A stretch of DNA of 64,000 bases, taken from the NCBI RefSeq assembly GCF_041734735.1, contig NC_134910.1, positions 7,122,441 through 7,186,440 on the forward strand, given 5' to 3'. The position numbers were made by a program, and so were the translations under genes. Below, piece after piece: positions 53,501 through 64,000 of this stretch; the first letter of the stretch is position 1, and the number at the start of each line of letters is the position of its first letter. The DNA comes from Babylonia areolata. Taxonomy: Eukaryota > Mollusca > Gastropoda > Neogastropoda > Buccinidae. The notes below the pieces were generated by a model, which had not been told where the DNA came from, did not search any database, and saw only the letters and a list, made by a program, of their open reading frames with translations.

Positions 53501-56500
53501 ATACCCACTTATAATATGCCCCTACATGTAATCATGAGGATAACCAGAATCACTTCAGTTGATCAATAACATTACTTTCGTTCTATGTCACATTTTCGTA
53601 GTTGCGATTGTCAACATTCTGCTAAAAACCAAACAAAATTCTAGCCACCTCTTCTGCACCATACTTCCTGGCAGCCATGTTGACACGCTTGACAGCTTTT
53701 CGCTTTACAAAGTGGGGAAAAAAGGCATCGGAATCAAGCCAAAACTTGCTGAGATTGCTTTGAATATGTATCAAGCAGTCGCCATTTACAAGGAAGTAAG
53801 CGTATTCAAATGAGTGGTTGGGCTGTTTATAATGCTGTTACCCTTAAACTTGAGGATATATCGGCAGTCAGAAGTGAAAGGCTTAACAGAATGATCGTGT
53901 TTTCACAGATGGTGACTGAAAATTGTAGAGTTCCTGGTGGGGGACTGCAGTTTTGAGTGGACTGAATGTTGGTGTTTTCACAGAAGGCGACCTAAAATTA
54001 TACTTTATAGGATTTCTGGTGGCCCCCTTCCCCTTCCCTCCGTGCAAGTATCTGTCCATGCACTTCATCAGCAAGATTGTTGTTAGAAGCCCTGTCATTG
54101 CTCTCGCTTGGCTGAAAGGTTTGTCAGAACATAGGTCAAGGGAAACAATCCATCTGCTGCATTCCAGAGAAAGTGGTTTTTCAAATTGGTTGTTTCCCTT
54201 CTAGTTGTGTTGGTGTTTCAGCAGCTTGGTGTATCGGGTAAGGCCAGCAGATATGTGATAGTCAGTCATGTCCGACTATGACCATCAGAACAGTAGAGGA
54301 GGCAACTGCTGTTCCGACTAGCAGGGCTAGAATTTGATTATAGTGGAGAGTGTCTTGCCCAAGTACATCCCCACTCTCTCGGCCAAGAGGGTTTTAGGAC
54401 AGTCGGTGTTGAGATCGTTCCCAAAGGCCAACTAGCCCACAAGGCTGCAGCACTAAGAGCCAGTGCAATTTTGCCTCCTAGTTTGAGAGTCATAGTCCTC
54501 CACAAAAGACTAAACTGTAAATGGTTTCCCATTGACTGGAGAAACCACTGATAATACAGCAGATACACATCAGTGCAAAATAGTGGGCCTTCATGATGCA
54601 TCCAGTGGCAGGCTGTGGAGGCAAAGATGTATTTAAAAGAAATAAAATTTAAAAAAGGGCAGCTGTTCTTACTCCACTACCCTCATGAAATAATTGTTTT
54701 GTTTCTTTTCGCCGTGTTGACTACAGATGTGGTTTACACAAAGACATTTGCCGTCTGACCAGCATAATATTTCTTAGCAGTTTCTTGATACATGGGCTCA
54801 CAGAAGTAGATTCTTCTTGTCTCTTGAAACTTGTTTTGAGCAGACTTCATTGCTTTTATTATGCATACAGCAGCATGTCATAACATGCTACAATGTTTCT
54901 TTATTAAATGAAAAGAAATGTCAAAAAAATAAGTGGAGTGTATTAATGTTTTGCATGGAGTGGTTTAGATCAGTGTCATCATCCCCTATCCTTTGATGGT
55001 CATATCATCATGGAAGACTGATGTTCAGAAAACATGCAGTGTTGTTGTTTGTAGAAAAGTCTGTCGGATAGTGTCAGAGGAGAACTTGGAATTGTTTGTG
55101 TTGAAACTTTTGTTCGTTTTGTGACTTTGAGCCATGGTCAGAATGTGACAGAACAGCTATTTTTTGTTTATGATATCAGAATGCAGTCTCATGATAAATA
55201 AGTAGTTTCCCACTTAACAAATATTCTCTGCCTATCTCTTTCCCTCTCGTTTGCTCACTCTGTCTTTCTCATTCTCTCTTTAAATTTTTTAAAATTATCT
55301 TTCTTCATTATATCTCAATGATTTCCCCTCTTACATGCTGTCCTCCACCACTCCTAAAGCTCTCAGCGAGAGAGGAGCGGCGTGTGTTTCATTAAACAAT
55401 TCAGGGAGAGGGTCTGTATTTGACATGGTAATGTTGCTGATCCATCAGTGTCAGTGCCCGAGTGCACACAGCTGCCACTGTTTTCTGTCCCCTTTCCCTC
55501 TCTCTTCTTCCTCACTCTGCCCCCACCTTCCCACCTGCCACTCCTTCCCACTGAAAACTACCATGCGGATGGGTACACACACACACAGACAGACACACTC
55601 ACATATATGCATTCCGAGGACTAAACAGTAAATTTTGACCGGTGAAGACTAGGGTGCGGAGACAAGTACCTGAACTGTAGCTGCCTGCAAGTGAAGGAGA
55701 GATGGGGTGTGGGGAGTTGTTTTGAGACAGTCGACGTAACAGTAGGTTTTTTTTTTCTTTTCTGGTAACTTTTCCAGAGTTTGTTTTTGTTTTGAGTGAT
55801 GTATATATCGCCTTCATTTCCATATTAACGTCAGCAAGACAAATGAGCATTTACCTTGTTTGTAGGTGTTGCCACAATTGGGGAGTTTAAAATATCAGTT
55901 CCGTGTCGGCACAAGTGTTACACTGGGGGTTAAAAAAAAAAAAAGAAGAAGAAGCAGCAAAAAAAAAAGACCGACCGAAATGTCAGGCTGCCAAGATTGT
56001 GACAGGATAATGGCTGACAGAAGAGGTAGCACTGTTGATTGTAAGGATTGGATGATAGAGTGGTGGCCTAGTAGTAACGCATTCACCTCAGTTGTGAGAA
56101 AATCTGTATATGTGATCGAATCCCACACTTGCCAGTGTGTTCTCCCCTTCCAGTAGGCCTTCAGTGGTGGTCTGGACATTAATCATTCGGATGAAAATGA
56201 TAAACCAGGGTTCATTATGTAGCATGCACTTACCACACATAAAAGAACCCACAGCAATAAAAGGGTTGTCCCTGGTTTAAAAAAAAAAAAAAAGTTGAAA
56301 AATCCACTTTAATAGGAAAATACATGCACTGTTGCAAACAGAAAAAGGGGGTTCTGCACTGTAGTGATGCGCTCTCCCTGAGGAGAGCAGCCCAAATTGC
56401 AGAGAAATGTTGTGACAGGGTATATGTGTGTGCATGACTGAAGTCTGTCTGAATGACACAAGAAACAAATGATGAGCCTCTACAGACAGCACTCAGTTCT

Positions 56501-59500
56501 ACCTTGGGAGACACCTTGTTGTGCAAATGACTCCTTGTTTGTAAAGCATTTAGAGCTTGGGTCTGACTGAGGAAAGGTACGAATAAAGTGTCTGCAACAT
56601 CATCATCTTCAGGTGACATGATCGTGTGTGTGTGTGTGTGTGTGAAACTGGCACTTTTCTGCTCTGCCCTTCCCATGCTCAGAGTGCTATGATGATATGC
56701 CTCCAGGAGTCCTGTGTAATGAAGGCGAGCGTAAAGGATTGGCTTTACCATTTGTTGATTTCTGCACGCTGGCACAGCACGCATAGACGCAAATACATCA
56801 AGGTGTTATTGGATATGCTGGTTGGTTCTTCTGAGTTTAAGGCGAGTTCGAAGATTCTTGTGTGTGTGTTGCTTAGGAACAGCGGAACTATATGTATTTA
56901 ATAATTGGTAGTCATTTCCGGATTATGACCATCAGAACAGCAGAGGAGGAAGTTGCTGTCCCTACAGTCTGATCTAGATTTTGATTATGTACTAGAGAGT
57001 GTCTTACCCAAGTTATATCACCACTCTCTCAGCCAAGAGGGTAGTCTGTTGGGATGGTCCCCAAAGGTCAGCTATCCCTGAGGGCTGCAGCACTAAGAGG
57101 TAGTGCAATCGTGCCTCCTAGTTCATGAGTCGTGGTAGAGTCATAGTTCTTGAAAGACTGAGCTGTAAATGAATTCCCATTGCAGTGGAAAAACCACTGA
57201 TCGCACAGTTCTCGCATATCTGTTGGCCCAACTGAAAGCTTACGGCAATCTCATACAGTGTACAGTATTGTTGTCCAAGTGTTGTGTGCAGTGTAGGGTT
57301 TTCCTGTGAAGATGTCATTATCACTAAACTTCATGTATCAGGAGGTATATCGGTTACCTACACATGGTTTATGGTAAGTAAATGGTTCCTTATCTTGATC
57401 TATTTGATTAACATAAGACTCAAGAGAGAAAAAGAAAGAGCAAGAGCACATTGTGTACAGGATGGAGAGTATGGTAAATAGGCTGTTACATCAACAAAGC
57501 TGGATATTTGATGCCCAGATTTTCTTGAGAGAAACTGATCAAGTTGTGATAGACTTGAAGACAGTAAGGAGGTGACAAAAGGGTGGCGCCGCACAGTGGT
57601 AACGCCCTCCCCCTGTGGAGAGCAGTCCAGATTTCAAACAGAGAAATCGGTTGTGACAAAGAGTAGTACAAATTCCTTCAGCAACAAAAACCTCATGATT
57701 TCTGGCTCAGAACCTTGCCTGGTTCACATGGTCTTTGTCGGGCATTTCTCTGTAGTCTCGATAGTTGCATGTTCATGAATGGCTCTGAGTGGCCTGGTCT
57801 GAATATTACAAACCTTCCAGTGAAGATCCTTAAAAAAGTTAAATTTTAGTTGTGAAAATGTTGTGGTTTGGTTAGTTGACGTGTGTGTGTGTGTGAGTTA
57901 GTATTCTTACTGTTCTGTGTGTAAACGTGAAGAACGTGTTTCATTTTATCCTGTGGCTATTTGTTGTGGCCCTGCTTTCATCTGTAAACTGCAAGTTGTC
58001 TGGGTTTTTTTTGTGTTGGAGTGACAAGGTTGGTTGTTGCTCTAAGCTACAGTGCAGTGACTGTGACTGAAACAAATGTTTCTGTGCCATGTTGTTACAA
58101 CAGCTGTCCAGAATATGAATGGGAAGGGCAAAACAGTAATGGGCTTAAGTTGTGCGCCTTTGTCTTTTATGTCATAGCAGTCGTGGCTGTCCTTGTTTGT
58201 CTTTTATGTCATAGCAGTCGTGGCTGTCCTTGTTTGTCTTTTATGTCATAGCAGTGGTGGCTGTCCTTGTTTGTCTTTTATGTCATAGCAGTTGTGGCTG
58301 TCCTTGTTCAAGTCGTGCGCCTTTGTCTTTTATGTCATAGCAGTTGTGGCTGTCCTTGTTTGTCTTTTATGTCATAGCAGTTGTGGCTGTCCTTGTTTGT
58401 CTTTTATGTCATAGCAGTTGTGGCTGTCCTTGTTTAACTTAAGTCATGCGCCTTTGTCTTTTATGTCATAGCAGTTGTGGCTGTCCTTGTTCGTTTAGCT
58501 TAAGTCGTGCGCCTTTGTCTTTCATGTCATAGCAGTTGTGGCTGTCCTTGTTTGTTTAGCTTAAGTCGTGCGCCTTTGTCTTTTATGTCGTAGTAGTCGT
58601 GGCTGTCCTTGTTATTTGTTACCGTAGCAGTTGTGGCTGTTCTTGTTTGTGTAATGCTACAACTGCTGTAAACTATGTTGTAAAACACCCGGTATCAAGT
58701 AGTAAATGCCTACCCTCCAGTTTCTATTTGAAAAACTTCATTGGGAAAAATGCGTTGTAAATAAATGCCATACCCCCTACATTGAAAAGAAGAGAAAACG
58801 ATTACCATGAGTTCAGTTCAGTAACTCCAGGAGGCGCAACAGTTTAGGACAAATCCATATTCGTTACACCACATCTGCTAAGCAGATGCCTGACCAGCGG
58901 CATAACCCAACATGTTTACCATGAACCTTGCGATTTTTCTGTTAGCTATTTGTGATTGTGGTGTTTTACAAAGGAGTGCAGATTTAGAGATGTCAGTAAT
59001 ATATATGTCATTGGAAAACCAGGTGAGATCATGTTACTCCATGTTGTATTCCAGTAGCTTGCATTTTTTACACCCAGCCCATCCAGTGTTGTGTGAAACT
59101 AAGTAACTTAAGAGATTAAGTTCCAGCAAAAGTGCTGTAAAGTGCCCAGTAAACGTCCGTCCCCAACTAAAGGTGAAGTGTGTGCAAAGTGTGGAAGGGC
59201 ACCTACCAGGTAGTTTACGTTAGTGTTGTGAGGGTGGGAAGATAATGTCTGTGTTTTCACTTCAGCATCAGGGTGGCTGGCATGCTTGGCTGTCTGCATC
59301 CTGCATGTTGCATGGTTTGTTAGTTGGTGTGGTAAGATCGGTTGTGGAACAGTGCAGGGGTGTGCGTTTGCGTCTGACATTGGACATGTACTAAAACTAA
59401 AAGTGTAGAGTATGTCCAGTCAGTTTGTTGCAGAAGAGGACAAATGTCACATTACTTTAAAAAAAAGTTTTTTCACTGATGCGGTCTTTGATACATTTTT

Positions 59501-59548
59501 AACTCACTTGTGTAAACAGAGTGAGTATGTTTTAACCCGGTGTTCGGT

Positions 59549-59579
<31 letters not shown>

Positions 59580-62500
59580 GTGTGTCTGTGTGTCCGTGGT
59601 AAACTTTAACATTGACATTTTCTCTGCAAATACTTTGTCAGTTGACACCAAATTTGGCATAAAAATAGGAAAAATTCAGTTCTTTCCAGTCATCTTATTT
59701 AAAACAATATTGCACTTCTGGGATGGGCACAAAAAAAAAAAAAAGAAGCCTAATTATATGCAAACTGCATTTACTGTTATATTTTTTGTATTCTCTAAAC
59801 TTGGCACTTTGACCTCTTATTCTGACCCAACAACAAGAGGAGTCATTGTTATCATTTTTTGTTCAAACAGGAACTTCTTTTGCCAAGCATGGAATTTTTA
59901 TTTATTTTGCAAACGTTTTGGTGCAGATAGTAAAGAAGGGAAATTACTCTGTAATTAATGCTAGGGGACTTAATTTATCACAAGTGAGTCTTGAAGGCCT
60001 TGCCTCTCTTGTCTTTGTTAGCTCTGATTAACAACTTTAGGCTTGAGTTGTTGTCTGACTGGTTTTAATGTCCCATTCATCGCAGTGTGAAGAGGACCGA
60101 CAAACTTGATGCCCAGTTATGTTTGGGTGAGTTGGGACATTTGTCCTGTTGCAGTATAAGTGGATAATTATGCTTGGGTGAGTTGGGACATTTGTCCTGT
60201 TGCAGTTTAAGTGGATAATTATGCTTGGGTGAGTTGGGACATTTGTCCTGTTGCAGTTTAAGTGGATAATTATGTTTGGGTGAGTTGGGACATTTGTCCT
60301 GTTGCAGTATAAGTGGATGTACAAATCTACAATCCAGAGTGACTGTGTGTGTGGAGTGGTCCTTGACAGCAAGGGAAGATGTAGTGTGGTTTGTTTTTCA
60401 CATGGGAATGACACTCTGGGTGGTGTGTGTTAGGGGAAGGAGTGGGGTTGGGGTAGGGGGGGTTCTGTACACCCCGGCTGAAGTAGCTTTCTGTGTGGGG
60501 TCCAGGTGGGTGACCTCACCTGTAAAGAGACTTGTTCTCTGACCTGGAACGAGAGAGATTTCCTAGTTATTTTGAAAGCCGCCTTGTTCTTCATCTCCTG
60601 GTCATGTTTATCCTTTTTTGTTCTAAAGTTTTTTTCTTTACGGGGTCTTTATGGATATATTTTGTTAATATTTTTTTTTGTCTGATCTACTGAATACTGA
60701 AGATTGTAAAAAAGAAAGAATAAAAACAGACTGCATGCACACATAAGCATAAGTACAGACACATTGCTTACTTGCATCCATGAACATGTCCGCATTACAC
60801 AATGACATTCACACTCCAAGCTAGCAAATGATTGGTCTGTGATGGCTTTTTTTTGTTTGTTTTTGTCTTGCTCTCTATCCACAAATTTATTCATGCTTTC
60901 TGATCTCCTTTACTGCTTCTACAGATGATCTGTAGTTTGGTTATCTTAGCTGTTTCTTTAAAACAAGATAAAATATGCATGCATGAATAGATACGTTATT
61001 TTGTGTTTTCAGGCCTCTTACTCCCATCCCATCCTCCACCTTGGATTCACTTTTCAACTGATATTGTTGTACACATATGCACATATAAGTACACACAAGA
61101 CACACATACATACATAGATTAAATCTGCAAACTGGATTCAAAGGGTGAGGGTGTGCATTTTGCTTGTAACCATAATAAGCCCTGCCGAATGGGTCTATAG
61201 TTTGAACTTGCCCCACCCCTTCCTCCACCTTGGATTCACCTTGAAACTGTTTGTGTACATACGCGCATGTATAATACACGAGAGTGCACACATACATGGG
61301 GGGTGGGGGTGGGGGGTTGGGTCTGCCTGTGTTATTTTTGTTGTTTTTCCTTCCTTCCACTGCTCCCATTGTTTTTTCTTTTTTCTTTTTTTTTTGTTTT
61401 TGTTTTTTCACTGTCTCTGCAGGCACATAGTCACTTGCTAAACATCACTGGGTGTGGATTAAACATGGCAGAGAAAATGTGCTTTGTCCTGCTTCTGTCT
61501 TGGTGAGGGAGCACTTTTATTATTCAGATCTCTTTCGTTTTGTCAGTCAAAGCCTGTTCAGTACACAGATTACTGGCTTCATGGAGGCACGACCTGTGGT
61601 GAGAAGAATGTAGAGAGTGCTGTTGCAGCATTGAAAATCTCACTGCAAGTTGTGACTGAGTGCTCATCACGTTTTCTTTGTGGGTTTGCCAGGAGCGGCT
61701 ACGCTCAAGGATAAATGGTAGATTTGTCTTCAAAGTTTTGGAAGGTCGGTTAGGCTTCTGTACGATAAATGATTTGATCTGTCTCCAACTGACGGGCGGA
61801 ATAGCCGAGTGGTTAAATCGTTGGACTGTCAATCTGAGGGTCCCGGGTTTGAATCACGGTGACGGCGCCTGGTGGGTAAAAGGTGGAGATTTTTCTGATC
61901 TCCCAGGTCAACATGTGCAGACCTGCTTGTGCCTGAATCCCCCTTCGTGTGTATATGCAAGCAGAAGATCAAATAGGCACGTTAAAGATCCTGTAATCCA
62001 TGTCAGCGTTCGGTGGGTTATGGAAACAAGAATATACCCAGCATGCACACCCCCGAAAACGGAGTATGGCTGCCTACATGGTGGGGTAAAAATGGTCATA
62101 CACGTAAAAGCCCACTTGTATGCATACGAGTGAACGCAGAAGAAGAAGTCGTCTCCAACTGTTTGGAAGATCTGTGCTGAAACTGTGGAAGTGTTTTTTT
62201 TTTCTGTCACTGTCCTAATGTGAAGTGAGTAACATAATATTTTTGGTTCCATGTGTGCTATGAGTGTTGTTGTTTGTTTTGTGTTTTTTTCCTTTAGCAC
62301 TATCTTTGTTTCTGTGTAAAAGTGAGATTTTCTTCCTTCTTGTCTTTTTCCTCCTCTTTGGTTGGTTTGTCTTCCTGATCCATTCACCTGTTTGTTGTAG
62401 CTGCTGTAGAACCCCATTCAGCAGTGTTTGCCTCTGTGTCTGTGTGGGTAACTTTGTCATTTCACGATCCAGGCTGTGTTTTTGGCACTCGATTCAGAAA

Positions 62501-63781
62501 AAGGGAGTATGTATTTTTACTGTATTGTTATGAAAAATCGTGTTATACATATATATTTTTTCCAGATAGGTTTTGTTTTACCCCATTGCTCATGCTGGTA
62601 CAGTAGTATTGAGAAATGCGCTGAATAGCCTGTGTCAGAGGCTTGTTCTGAGTTCAGCTGGGTGTGGAGTTTATCAGTTACATGATGTACTGCAGTTTCT
62701 CTTCCAGGTTTTTATTCTCCACTTGTCCATACCTGTTGACTGAGTTTTTGTTAGATATGTTCCTTTTTTTATGTTTGGTTGATGGTTTGCTTTTGATCAC
62801 CAATTTTCAACCCTGATACTGGGAGGACCATGTGTTATCAGCCCGACTTGAGCTAAACTGAAAATTGAGTGTTTTTGTGATGATGGCTTGTGTTGGTGAG
62901 TCACTTAGTTGACAGTTTGCCAGTCTGGCTCCAACCATTTTAGTTGGCTTGTGTTGGGGAAATAAAGTGAAAATCACTTAGTTTTCCAGTTACGCTCCAG
63001 CAAGGTTATTTAATTTGGTTGGCTGGTGTTAGTGAAACTGAAAGTCACTTGACAGTTCTCCAGTAAACTGTAAAGCGACAGCCATTTAATTTTAGTTTGG
63101 GGCACATATGTGGTTGGGTGGGCTATTAGCAACAATAGAGAGTATGTTACATACATAACTGTATGCCTTGCAGATATAGTTTTTTTTTTAAAAAGGAGAG
63201 AAAGAGAGAGGTGCTGGTATTTATGGAAAATGCTGATGAGAATGTGTTTGATGATGTGTACTTTGCAGCATGTCATACCTCATATGTCATTTTTCACATC
63301 ATTCATCCTGGGGAAAATGGTTGACAGACTAAAAATTTGGCTGTCATTTCTTTTCATTGCATTGTCATGATTTTGTGTGCGTTTTACTGTTTCTTGTTCG
63401 ATCATTTGGAGCATGTCAGAAGAAACAGTACGTAAATTCCAAGAACATAGGAGGCATGACGAGTCGAGTCGCACTCCTGGCCTGTGCTGACCGTTGCATC
63501 AGAACTGTTCTCTGTGTTGCAGAACCAGCATGCGTGGAGGTCCGGTAGCAGGGGGTCCGCCCCGAGGAGGAAGTCGTGGAGGCTTCCGGGGTCAAGGGAT
63601 GAGAGGTCGCGGCCGTGGCGGCGCCATGCGGGGAGGTCGAGGTCGGGGGCGAGGGGGCAACAACAAGGAGGGTGGAGTGTCACGGGAACAGCTGGACAAC
63701 CAGCTGGATGAGTACATGTCCAAAACCAAGTCACACCTGGATGCTGAACTGGACACCTACATGGCTGAGGCCAACCCTTGA
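47519..63781 (+). CDS. CHTOP: Chromatin target of PRMT1 protein, CHTOP orthologue (6 coding exons, 311 aa)
   Basis: Coding exons are 47519-47583, 48489-48729, 49601-49787, 50865-50955, 52986-53078 and 63523-63781. All phases join. The N-terminus [20 protein letters not shown] matches human [20 protein letters not shown]. Then come [30 protein letters not shown], a long Arg/Gly region spread over four exons, and the C-terminal FoP duplication domain [16 protein letters not shown] plus [15 protein letters not shown]. In mammals CHTOP is methylated by PRMT1 in the Arg/Gly region and works in the TREX complex with NXF1 and UAP56 for mRNA export. It is longer than human (248 aa) because of a Gly/Met-rich insert and a longer Arg/Gly region. 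The last intron is 10.4 kb. The 3' UTR continues past the window end. Confidence 0.93.
47584..48488. other. CHTOP intron 1
   Basis: A short open frame (47767-48033, 88 codons) has no recognisable domain. An A-rich run lies near 48250-48400. Nothing else is seen. Confidence 0.6.
48489..48729 (+). CDS. CHTOP: CHTOP coding exon 2 (residues 22-102)
   Basis: Acceptor ctcccttgcttcccaag|TTTCACG and donor CAGCAG|gtgagt, phase 0 at the end. It encodes [34 protein letters not shown], an eight-glycine run, a Met/Gly segment and a C-terminal Gln run. Human has FTNMLKNKQPTPVNIRASM at the same place. Other AGs lie between the chosen acceptor and PTVQN, but only this start keeps the FT..... block. Confidence 0.87.
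48735..48955 (+). repeat. ~45-bp tandem repeat starting at the CHTOP exon 2 donor, ~5 copies
   Basis: Unit gtgaagtgtgtttaactgtg plus gagtgtgttgaggttttgtt. The first, diverged unit starts within a few bases of the donor (gtgagtgaagggtgtttt). Confidence 0.85.
48956..49600. other. CHTOP intron 2, remaining part
   Basis: No gene or repeat recognised. There is a pyrimidine-rich stretch at 49480-49545. Confidence 0.6.
49601..49787 (+). CDS. CHTOP: CHTOP coding exon 3 (residues 103-164)
   Basis: Acceptor gtgttaacag|CGAAGT and donor GGGAGAG|gtgggt, ending in phase 1. It encodes [20 protein letters not shown] followed by Arg/Gly-rich sequence with [15 protein letters not shown]. Confidence 0.9.
49788..50864. 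other. CHTOP intron 3
   Basis: Apparently single-copy AT-rich intron. No feature recognised. Confidence 0.6.
50865..50955 (+). CDS. CHTOP: CHTOP coding exon 4 (residues 165-194)
   Basis: Acceptor tgtggtgtgcag|GTGGGC and donor TTCAACAG|gtcagt, ending in phase 2. It encodes [19 protein letters not shown] and GMMRGNFN, part of the arginine-methylation region. Confidence 0.88.
50956..52985. other. CHTOP intron 4
   Basis: Mostly single-copy. A ~30-bp repeat (gctggagggcacatgtacct) occurs about seven times at 52410-52615, and poly-T lies at 51850-51873. Two similar segments (52620-52700 and 52775-52860: atgaaaaatggcacc, cggatgagtgctgaaa) suggest an old duplication. Confidence 0.6.
52986..53078 (+). 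CDS. CHTOP: CHTOP coding exon 5 (residues 195-225)
   Basis: Acceptor tgctcactcag|ATTCCC and donor GGAGACAG|gtcact, phase 2 at both ends. It encodes [18 protein letters not shown] and [12 protein letters not shown]. The exon length (93 bases) is a multiple of three, so skipping it would keep the frame. Confidence 0.85.
53336..53350 (+). promoter_or_regulatory. Candidate intronic polyadenylation signal AATAAA
   Basis: The sequence tttggaataaaacttttag lies about 260 bases after CHTOP exon 5. With intron 5 retained, the frame would end after a few residues (stop at about 53119). A short alternative 3' end is possible, but there is no expression evidence. Confidence 0.25.
54255..54570 (+). repeat. 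Interspersed repeat E, copy 2
   Basis: Shares gtgatagtcagtcatgtccg, ggaggcaactgctgttccga and gtttgagagtcatagtcctc with 37627-38005. The two copies are very similar. Confidence 0.82.
56050..56420 (+). repeat. SINE B, old copy, plus strand
   Basis: Head gatagagtggtggcctagta with gtgatcgaatcccacact. The central part is gataaaccagggttcattat and aaaagaacccacagcaataa, and the 3' part is tgcgctctccctgaggagag. Clearly diverged. Confidence 0.8.
56905..57250 (+). repeat. Interspersed repeat E, old copy
   Basis: Reads gattatgaccatcagaacag, agagagtgtcttacccaagt and cactctctcagccaagaggg, with many differences from the other two copies. Confidence 0.75.
57580..57672 (+). repeat. SINE B, 3' fragment
   Basis: Reads gggtggcgccgcacagtggt, aacgccctccccctgtggag and gagaaatcggttgtgacaaa. 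Confidence 0.78.
58155..58660 (+). repeat. ~40-bp tandem repeat in CHTOP intron 5, about 10 copies
   Basis: Unit cttttatgtcatagcagttg plus tggctgtccttgtttgt, some units with an extra tcgtgcgcctttgt segment. Confidence 0.92.
58805..58912 (-). repeat. SINE C 3' module, minus strand
   Basis: Reads caggaggcgcaacagtttag, gacaaatccatattcgttac, atgcctgaccagcggcataa and cccaacatgttta. Confidence 0.82.
59502..60011 (+). repeat. Unclassified ~500 bp interspersed element, copy 3
   Basis: Same ends and interior as 3013-3512 and 6307-6830, with a few substitutions and a short deletion (tatatttttt instead of tatatttatatttttt). Confidence 0.85.
60115..60315 (+). repeat. ~57-bp tandem repeat, 4 copies
   Basis: Unit gtttgggtgagttgggacat plus ttgtcctgttgcagtttaag and tggataattat. 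Confidence 0.93.
60316..61790. other. CHTOP intron 5, no features seen
   Basis: AT-rich and mostly single-copy. Two similar stretches at 61010-61060 and 61195-61260 (ccccttcctccaccttggat-like) suggest a small duplication. No exon recognised. Confidence 0.5.
61793..62149 (+). repeat. SINE A, full length with (GAA)n tail
   Basis: Starts gacgggcggaatagccgagt with the complete tRNA-like head (gggtttgaatcacggtgac), the whole body and a short gaagaagaag tail. The best plus-strand reference copy of the family. Confidence 0.92.
62150..63522. other. CHTOP intron 5, end
   Basis: AT- and T-rich single-copy sequence. Similar phrases around 62880, 62945 and 63015 (ggcttgtgttggtgag-like, cacttagtt, ccag) hint at a very old tandem repeat. 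No gene. Confidence 0.5.
63523..63781 (+). CDS. CHTOP: CHTOP final coding exon (residues 226-311) and stop
   Basis: Acceptor ttctctgtgttgcag|AACCAG; stop TGA at 63779-63781. It encodes the last Arg/Gly block and the FoP duplication domain with two LDxxLDxYM copies ([27 protein letters not shown]), the part that contacts UAP56 in mammals. Confidence 0.95.
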
Positions 63782-64000
63782 ACTGGGAAGGGGGATTGGG
63801 GGTGGTGGTGTGGGAGTTGAACTCGAACCCCCCCCGGGTGCTTCAGATTTTTGTGTTCCTAATGACTGTGACGACTGAGTTGGGGGCCTGGTGATGTGAG
63901 GGAGGAGTCTGTGGGACTTTGCATCCATTCAAAATGTGTTAGTGATGGTGCGTGTAAGTAAAGTGTGTGACAGATGGTGAATGTGGTGTTGGGTGAACTT
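63782..64000 (+). other. CHTOP: CHTOP 3' UTR (start only)
   Basis: Sequence after the stop is G/T-rich. No polyadenylation signal is present before the window ends. Confidence 0.7.

Larger units (their letters stand above)
53351..58150. other. CHTOP intron 5, first half
   Basis: Mostly single-copy, with repeat E at 54255-54570 and 56905-57250, an old SINE B at 56050-56420 and a SINE B end at 57582-57672. No exon or RNA gene recognised. Confidence 0.55.

Noticed and set aside
61793-61875. tRNA gene (Leu/Ser-like) in the SINE A head
   Set aside because: It has A- and B-box-like parts, but the sequence continues into the repeated SINE body and occurs many times in the window, so it is a tRNA-derived SINE.
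1-64000. LTR retroelements, retroviral copies or Polintons
   Set aside because: I looked for paired long terminal repeats and for protease, integrase, capsid or envelope-like frames and found none. The only reverse-transcriptase remnants are LINE tails.

Overview
The window is nuclear DNA of an animal. It is most likely a mollusc and probably a gastropod, judged from the protein matches, short GC-rich exons in AT-rich introns, and abundant tRNA-derived SINEs, TTAA-flanked MITEs and minisatellites. That placement is an inference and was not computed. I see no prokaryotic genes, CRISPR array, retroviral copy or LTR element.

Three host genes can be read almost completely. (1) An FBXL17 orthologue on the + strand, 230-18123, has six coding exons and 979 aa: a long disordered N-terminus, an F-box, leucine-rich repeats and an Ala-rich tail. 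It is an SCF ubiquitin-ligase substrate receptor. (2) MNS1 on the - strand, 46231-27879, has ten coding exons and 500 aa. It is a coiled-coil protein of the axonemal doublet lumen. (3) CHTOP on the + strand, 47519-63781, has six coding exons and 311 aa. It is an Arg/Gly-rich PRMT1 target of the TREX mRNA-export complex. All splice phases join in frame with GT-AG introns. FBXL17 and MNS1 converge across a 9.7 kb repeat-filled interval. MNS1 and CHTOP are head to head with about 1.3 kb between their start codons.

Region by region: 1-18123 is FBXL17, whose introns hold SINEs and two large minisatellites (7196-8940 and 9246-12110). 18124-27878 is intergenic or 3' UTR, with a LINE tail, SINEs, MITEs, a 42-bp array, a 5'-truncated LINE and a poly-C-rich tract. 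27879-46231 is MNS1, whose introns are largely tandem repeats with two ~1.05 kb piggyBac-like elements inside them. 46232-64000 is the shared upstream region and CHTOP, whose introns are mostly single-copy with a few short repeats.

The most unusual signal is that many intronic minisatellites sit on an exon boundary and carry copies of it. Examples are the FBXL17 exon 2 acceptor, the FBXL17 exon 3 donor, both ends of MNS1 exon 2, the MNS1 exon 6 acceptor and the MNS1 exon 7 donor. This places series of decoy splice sites beside real ones. A second striking structure is a SINE hit at two TTAA sites by two different piggyBac-like MITEs. The three genes have unrelated jobs (ubiquitin ligation, ciliary structure, mRNA export), and nothing suggests a shared pathway.
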